From positions 16,918-50,976 of the forward strand of contig PCWZ01000072.1 in NCBI GenBank assembly GCA_002796305.1: a DNA stretch of 34,059 bases. Direction: 5' to 3'. Source of the DNA: Deltaproteobacteria bacterium CG11_big_fil_rev_8_21_14_0_20_49_13 (GTDB taxonomy: Bacteria > UBA10199 > GCA-002796325 > 1-14-0-20-49-13). The translations under genes and the position numbers were made by a program. The stretch's first letter is position 1. Every line of letters begins with the position of its first letter. Below, in pieces: positions 30,050 to 34,059 of the stretch. Below the pieces are notes generated by a model. That model was not told the origin of the DNA and did no database searches. It worked only from the letters and a program-made list of their open reading frames with translations.

Positions 30050-32713
30050 ATGGATTTCTCTCATCTTTTGATATCCGGAAAGATCATCGTTTTTGATGGG
30101 GCGATGGGCACGGCCTTAGCTTCGCCAAGGAATGACAAATGTCCAAATGCCAATGAACGAACAAACTGCAATGAAGAGCTGAATCTAACCCATCCCGAAA
30201 TTGTAAAAAGTGTTCACCTTGATTTTCTGAACGCGGGGGCACGGGTCATTGAAACAAACACCTTTGGCGCTAACCGCCTGGTGCTCGCCGAATACGGCCT
30301 AGAAGACAAGGTGAGCGAGATAAATCTGGCGGCGGCCAATATCGCCAGAGCAGCAATTAACGAGTCACTAATCACGAATAACGAGTCACGTTTTGTCTCC
30401 GGTTCCGTCGGTCCTACAAGTAAACTTCCGACCCTTGGCCATATTTCGTTCGATGAGATGGTAGTGATCTATAAAGAGCAGATATCGGCCCTTATTGAAG
30501 GCGGAGTTGACCTTCTGCAGATCGAAACCTGTCAGGATATCCTGCAGGCGAAAGCGGCGATCATCGCATGCAAAGAAGTAATAAGTCGATCTGTCATTAA
30601 TGCCCATGATGACGTGCGAAATAAAATCCCGATTATCGTCACGCTTACCATCGAATCATCCGGCACCACGCTCCTGGGCACCGAAGTCGGAGCGGCCCTT
30701 GCCGCGCTCGAACCGCTTGGCATTTCAGCCTTTGGGCTTAATTGCGGCGGGGGACCCAAGCAGATGGAAGAGCACGTTAGATATTTATCTCAAAATTCGA
30801 GCGTTCCCATAGCCGTTCTTGCCAACGCCGGTCTTCCGGAAATAGTTAACGGTGTCGCCAGATACGATCTTTCGGCGGAGGAGTTCGGTAAATGGGCAGA
30901 GTACTACACTCGAGAACTGGGCGTTCAAATAGTAGGCGGGTGCTGCGGGACGACGTCGGAACATATTCGTTCGGTAGCGGATAAAATCACCCCCTCCCTT
31001 TGTAAGGGAGGGAAGGGGGAGGGAGACAACAGTTCAATTGTTCTACCAGCTCTAACTCCTCTCCCTCGACAAGGCTCGGGGCATGCTTACAAATGGGGAG
31101 AATATTTCTCATCACTTTACTCTCCAGTAGCCGTCGATCAGGAGCCAAGGCCGCTTATCGTTGGCGAGCGGATGAATATTAACGGTTCAAAAGAGTTCAG
31201 AGAACATATTTTAAAGGACGATTTTACCGCCGCCTCTCTCTTTGCCAAGCGTCAGGCGGGGACCGGAGCGCACGTTCTGGACCTTTCCGTTGCCTATGCC
31301 GGAAGGGACGAGGCACAAGATATTTCTGCAATGGCTTTGTCGCTCGCGGCATCATCCACTCTTCCTATAATGATCGATTCAACGAACCCCGAGGCGATAG
31401 AGGCGGCGCTTAAGAGGCTTCCCGGAAGGTCCGTGATCAATTCGATAAATCTGGAAGATGGAGGCAAAAAAGCGGTCATAATGATCAAGCTTGCCAAGAA
31501 ATTCGGCGCAGGTCTTGTTGCGCTCACGATCGACGAAAAAGGAATGGCGCGAGACGCCGACACCAAGCTAAAGATCGCCAATAGGCTGATAAAGCTCTGC
31601 GAGGATCTAAATGCGCCGCTCTTTATAGACCTTCTTACGTTTACGCTTGCCGACCCTGAGGCGGCAAAGTTCGGGAGCGGTCATGAAACTCTTAAGGCGA
31701 TAAAAAAACTCAAAACGATTTATTCTTCGGGCAAGCGAAGCGCGTCGAGAAGTCCGGTTCTGGGCCGGTCGAAGGGTTCTCGACTTCGCTCGAACGATAA
31801 TGTTCGTAGCATCTTAGGTGTCAGCAACATTTCGTACGGCCTAAAGCCCGAGATGAGAAAGGTCTTAAACAGCGTCTTTCTTTTTGAGGCGGTAAAGGCC
31901 GGTCTTGATGCGGCCATCGTCCATGCAGGGCAGATACTCCCCATTCATAAAATAGATAAAAAGGCGCTGAACCTTGCGCAGGAACTTATCTTTTGTAAAA
32001 GGAAGGATGCTCTGCAGAAGTTCATAGGGCATTTTGAGGGGAAGAAAGAAGCGGGAAGCAGGAAACAAGAGAAGAGAATGTCTGATGAGGAGAGGTTGAA
32101 ATATTCCGTTATCGACGGCGACAGGTTGGAGCTTGAGAAAATAATACCTACGATCATCAAGATATATCCGCCGACAGAGATAATAAGCAAGATCCTCCTT
32201 CCGGCAATGCGGACGGTCGGCGAAAAGTTCGGGAGAGGAGAGCTTGCCCTACCTTTCGTTCTCCAGTCGGCGGAGGTGATGAGGAGATCCGTTTCCTTGC
32301 TTGAGCCGTTTATGGACAGGACAAAGATGAAAGAGCAGGGGAAGATGGTCATTGCAACGGTAAGGGGCGACGTTCACGATATAGGCAAGAATCTTGTGGA
32401 TATAATACTTACGAACAACGGCTTTAAAGTTGTGAACTTGGGTGTCAAACAGCCTATCGAGTCGATCATCATGGCCATAGAGACAGAGAAACCTCAGGCG
32501 GTTGGGCTTTCGGGGCTCCTTGTCCAGTCATGCCTCATAATGAAGGATGACCTTATCGAGCTCTCGCACCGGGGCATAACCATTCCTGTAATATGTGGCG
32601 GCGCGGCGCTAACCGGTAAATTCGTAGAGAACGAACTACAAAAGGCCTATAAGGGAAAAGTTTATTACGCAAAGGATGCTTTCGAAGGACTTAAAATAAT
32701 GCAGTCACTATGA
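30050..32713 (+). CDS. metH: cobalamin-dependent methionine synthase MetH without the reactivation domain
   Basis: An 887-residue enzyme that transfers the methyl group of methyltetrahydrofolate through cobalamin to homocysteine. The homocysteine domain (~1-310) has zinc ligands Cys232 and Cys298/299 (GGCCGTT). The pterin domain starts IVGERMNINGSKEF (370-383). The cobalamin cap begins near 680, and the Rossmann part carries DVHDIGK (His776). The reactivation domain is a separate gene downstream, overlapping by 4 bases. Five repeat-derived segments are inserted: ~22-37, ~104-115, ~313-348, ~559-582 and ~664-677, mostly in loops or linkers. The ATG at 30050 gives the normal N-terminus before FDGAMGT. 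Confidence 0.93.
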   Translation: MDFSHLLISGKIIVFDGAMGTALASPRNDKCPNANERTNCNEELNLTHPEIVKSVHLDFLNAGARVIETNTFGANRLVLAEYGLEDKVSEINLAAANIARAAINESLITNNESRFVSGSVGPTSKLPTLGHISFDEMVVIYKEQISALIEGGVDLLQIETCQDILQAKAAIIACKEVISRSVINAHDDVRNKIPIIVTLTIESSGTTLLGTEVGAALAALEPLGISAFGLNCGGGPKQMEEHVRYLSQNSSVPIAVLANAGLPEIVNGVARYDLSAEEFGKWAEYYTRELGVQIVGGCCGTTSEHIRSVADKITPSLCKGGKGEGDNSSIVLPALTPLPRQGSGHAYKWGEYFSSLYSPVAVDQEPRPLIVGERMNINGSKEFREHILKDDFTAASLFAKRQAGTGAHVLDLSVAYAGRDEAQDISAMALSLAASSTLPIMIDSTNPEAIEAALKRLPGRSVINSINLEDGGKKAVIMIKLAKKFGAGLVALTIDEKGMARDADTKLKIANRLIKLCEDLNAPLFIDLLTFTLADPEAAKFGSGHETLKAIKKLKTIYSSGKRSASRSPVLGRSKGSRLRSNDNVRSILGVSNISYGLKPEMRKVLNSVFLFEAVKAGLDAAIVHAGQILPIHKIDKKALNLAQELIFCKRKDALQKFIGHFEGKKEAGSRKQEKRMSDEERLKYSVIDGDRLELEKIIPTIIKIYPPTEIISKILLPAMRTVGEKFGRGELALPFVLQSAEVMRRSVSLLEPFMDRTKMKEQGKMVIATVRGDVHDIGKNLVDIILTNNGFKVVNLGVKQPIESIIMAIETEKPQAVGLSGLLVQSCLIMKDDLIELSHRGITIPVICGGAALTGKFVENELQKAYKGKVYYAKDAFEGLKIMQSL
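30131..30158. repeat. in-frame heptamer array in metH, site 1
   Basis: Units AATGACA, AATGTCC, AAATGCC and AATGAAC are consecutive. They encode part of ASPRNDKCPNANE, right after the conserved FDGAMGT motif, where Thermotoga-type MetH has a segment shorter by about nine residues. Confidence 0.7.
30356..30390. repeat. in-frame heptamer array in metH, site 2
   Basis: Units ATTAACG, AGTCACT, AATCACG, AATAACG and AGTCACG are consecutive and encode INESLITNNESR before the conserved GSVGPT. The last two units match the activase array at 21744-21757 exactly. Confidence 0.85.
30986..31093. repeat. G/C-tract palindromic insert in metH, site 3
   Basis: CCCTCCCTT (30992-31000), a 3-base loop and AAGGGAGGG (31004-31012) form a perfect hairpin, followed by further G-rich and C-rich tracts. 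The region encodes a Gly/Ser/Pro/Lys-rich linker between the homocysteine and pterin domains. Confidence 0.7.
31726..31794. repeat. 69-bp palindromic element in frame in metH, site 4
   Basis: It starts TTCGGGCAAGCGAAGCG and ends TCTCGACTTCGCTCGAA; the length is exactly 23 codons. It encodes an Arg/Ser-rich peptide (SGKRSASRSPVLGRSKG and onward) inside the pterin domain, before ILGVSNISYGL. It is a clear copy of the element at 26654-26721. Confidence 0.9.
32046..32073. repeat. in-frame heptamer array in metH, site 5
   Basis: Units AAGAAGC, GGGAAGC, AGGAAAC and AAGAGAA encode EAGSRKQEKR just before the cobalamin cap. It is the same heptamer family and reading frame as the array in fmt (EAGSKKQEAR). 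Confidence 0.8.
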
Positions 32714-33351
32714 ATCCTCCATTTTACGGTGTCAAAACAGTCAAAAGTATTCCGTTAGACGAGATCTTTCGGTTAATAGATACCCATGCCCTTTTTGTCG
32801 GGAGATGGCAGTTTAAAAGGACGAAGGGGACAGAAGAGGCCTATCAAAAGATAATAAAAGAGAAGGTGTGGCCAAAGTTCGAGGAGCTGAAGAAGAGTGT
32901 GAAGGATGATGGGATATTTGAGCCCAAGGTCAGTTACGGATATTTCAAGAGGTCCCAGATCCTCAACTTAGAACTTCGAACCTCGAACTCCGAACCTGTC
33001 CCTCTGCAACTCGTAACTATAGGGAGCAGAGTAGCAGAAAAATGCGCCGAACTTTTCAAGGCGGGCAAATATACCGACTATCTCTATCTTCACGGACTTG
33101 CTGTGGAGGTGACCGAGGCGCTGGCTGAATATTCGCACAGGAATATCTTAAGAGAGCTGAACATCCCGTTCGATGCCGAAAGACCGCTTCCCGCAATGGC
33201 AAGGATCAGTCCCGGCTATCATGTATGGCCATCCCTTGCCGACCAGAAAGAGATGGTTCGGTTATTGAATGCTGGGGAGATAGGCGTAGAACTTTCCGAG
33301 ACCCTCCAGATGGTCCCGGAGTATTCCACCAGCGCGATGATTGTTCTTTAG
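32710..33351 (+). CDS. stand-alone MetH reactivation (AdoMet-binding) domain protein
   Basis: A 213-residue protein matching the C-terminal activation domain of MetH, which binds S-adenosylmethionine to remethylate cobalamin after oxidation. The AdoMet motif ARISPGYHVWPSLADQ (164-179) and the family end PEYSTSAMIVL are present, as is YLYLHGLAVEVTEALAEY. The region after VSYGYF (~80-98), normally longer and carrying CNSEGN-type residues, is replaced by a short stretch from a heptamer array (ILNLELRTSNSEP). The start overlaps the metH stop (ATGA), ensuring equal translation. Whether the shortened loop still supports AdoMet binding is uncertain. Confidence 0.9.
   Translation: MNPPFYGVKTVKSIPLDEIFRLIDTHALFVGRWQFKRTKGTEEAYQKIIKEKVWPKFEELKKSVKDDGIFEPKVSYGYFKRSQILNLELRTSNSEPVPLQLVTIGSRVAEKCAELFKAGKYTDYLYLHGLAVEVTEALAEYSHRNILRELNIPFDAERPLPAMARISPGYHVWPSLADQKEMVRLLNAGEIGVELSETLQMVPEYSTSAMIVL
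32971..32998. repeat. in-frame heptamer array in the MetH reactivation gene
   Basis: Four consecutive units, GAACTTC, GAACCTC, GAACTCC and GAACCTG, encode the Leu/Arg/Ser-rich segment that replaces part of the activation domain. Confidence 0.8.
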
Positions 33352-33386
33352 GCGGAATCCATTTGTGGGTGGTGCCGTTTGAAAGG

Positions 33387-33893
33387 TTAATCGATAGCTG
33401 TGCCGGATTCGTATTTGGAGTAATACCCAAGCACTTTTGGCACAAAGTTTTGCGTCTGCCGGTAGGGAGGAATTCCGTTAAAGCGTTCAACGGCCCCTGG
33501 CCCTGCGTTATATGCGGCAATGGCCTTTTCGAGGTTTCCGTCGAACCGGTCAATGAGTAGCCTTAAATACTTTGAGCCGGCATGGATGTTCTCTACCGGG
33601 TCCGTCGGGTCCTTAACGTTCAAGGCCATGCTTGTTGAAAGGCTTAGTTGCATAAGGCCAATGGCCCCTTTATTGGATACGGCGTTGGGGTTAAAACCCG
33701 ATTCAGCCCTTATGACGGCCGCGATGAGCGATGCCGGCAGGTTGTAGGTCTTGGCGGCCGCCTTAATAACCTCAAGATAGGAGTGGCTGTAGGCGGCAAC
33801 CTTTCCCTTTTGAACCTTGACCTCATCAGCCCTCCTTAGAGTTGGTATCAGGATGACAAGGGCTACTAACAATATGAGCGCTAGTCGTCGCAT
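33387..33893 (-). CDS. lytic transglycosylase, SLT domain
   Basis: About 168 residues. An N-terminal hydrophobic signal anchor (MRRLALILLVALVILIP) is followed by an SLT domain that cleaves peptidoglycan glycan strands. The catalytic Glu is in RAESGFNPNAVS; GAIGLMQL and AYNAGPGAVERFNGIPPYRQT complete the family motifs. It acts in the periplasm. The ATG at 33893 is preferred because a promoter overlaps the upstream ATG at 33917, which would add eight residues and lies close to the -10. It converges on the MetH reactivation gene with 35 bases between and no obvious terminator. Confidence 0.92.
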   Translation of the reverse strand: MRRLALILLVALVILIPTLRRADEVKVQKGKVAAYSHSYLEVIKAAAKTYNLPASLIAAVIRAESGFNPNAVSNKGAIGLMQLSLSTSMALNVKDPTDPVENIHAGSKYLRLLIDRFDGNLEKAIAAYNAGPGAVERFNGIPPYRQTQNFVPKVLGYYSKYESGTAID

Positions 33894-33906
33894 AAAAGAT
33901 TGAGAT

Positions 33907-33935
33907 AGGCTATACATTCAGTCGTTTTTTGTCAA
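33907..33935 (-). promoter_or_regulatory. promoter of the lytic transglycosylase gene
   Basis: A consensus -35 TTGACA (33935-33930) is followed after 17 bases by TAGCCT (33912-33907), or after 15 by TATAGC. The transcript would begin around 33900, some 7 bases before the ATG at 33893. Confidence 0.5.
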
Positions 33936-34059
33936 CGTTTTCCCATTCAAGTGTTCCGTAACCGCTTAGCGAAGCTTGTTACCGGTCGGTCAAAACCGAT
34001 AATTAGTGGTCACATCAAAAGCGATGATTATCTGATAGTCCAAGCGGTCTCACAAGGAG
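33936..34059. other. right-edge intergenic sequence
   Basis: No gene is visible in these 124 bases. The final bases, CACAAGGAG, look like a ribosome binding site for a plus-strand gene starting just beyond the window. Confidence 0.4.

Noticed and set aside
30590-30620. Possible further insert in MetH (SVINAHDDVRN) with GTCAT...ATGAC ends
   Set aside because: Extra relative to Thermotoga MetH by a few residues only, and the palindrome is weak; cannot be separated from normal loop variation.
1-34059. CRISPR array, insertion sequence or prophage
   Set aside because: No regularly spaced identical repeats, transposase, integrase or phage genes are present; the repeats seen are short tandem heptamers and single palindromic units.

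Overview
The window looks like a chromosomal segment of an uncultivated anaerobic bacterium. The anaerobic signature is a four-subunit pyruvate:ferredoxin oxidoreductase, a 2-hydroxyacyl-CoA dehydratase activase and a soluble NuoEF-type NADH dehydrogenase. A lytic transglycosylase, a PlsC-like acyltransferase and several signal peptides fit a cell with a peptidoglycan wall. Gene style resembles deltaproteobacterial or candidate-phylum anaerobes, but no rRNA is present, so the lineage is an inference.

Layout. 1-2137 (-): the start of a very large protein of unknown function that runs off the left edge. 2410-3006 (+): a small exported protein with a Lys/Ala-rich tail and its own promoter and terminator. 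3263-6692 (+): a tightly overlapping trio of an atypical histidine-kinase-like protein, a PlsC-like acyltransferase and a secreted protein. 6736-11009 (-): priA-def-fmt-rpe, the familiar replication-restart and formyl-Met cluster. 11060-17711 (-): a full phosphate regulon, phoB-phoR, a Pho box, then pstS-pstC-pstA-pstB-pstB-phoU. 17965-23479 (-): a two-domain activase, a 2-hydroxyacyl-CoA dehydratase-like protein and an MFS transporter, all overlapping. 23605-29775 (+): porCDAB followed by nuoE, nuoF and a HoxU/NuoG-like iron-sulphur protein, a plausible route for electrons between pyruvate, ferredoxin and NAD. 29776-30032 (-): a 5'-truncated DUF4416 remnant. 30050-33351 (+): cobalamin-dependent methionine synthase, with its reactivation domain as a separate overlapping gene. 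33387-33893 (-): a lytic transglycosylase.

The most striking signal is not a gene. Conserved housekeeping genes (fmt, priA, the activase, metH and the MetH reactivation gene) carry short repeats inserted in frame. Most are arrays of degenerate 7-bp units, each array with a different heptamer; others are longer palindromic elements. Copies of the same element occur in unrelated genes and in intergenic DNA. One array sits exactly where a normally fused activase/dehydratase protein is split into two genes. A second notable point is the tandem PstB pair, whose degenerate motifs are complementary and predict one active and one inactive ATP site.

No tRNA, rRNA, CRISPR array, insertion sequence or transposase gene was seen. 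No gene-free stretch longer than about 300 bases remains once the DUF4416 remnant is counted.
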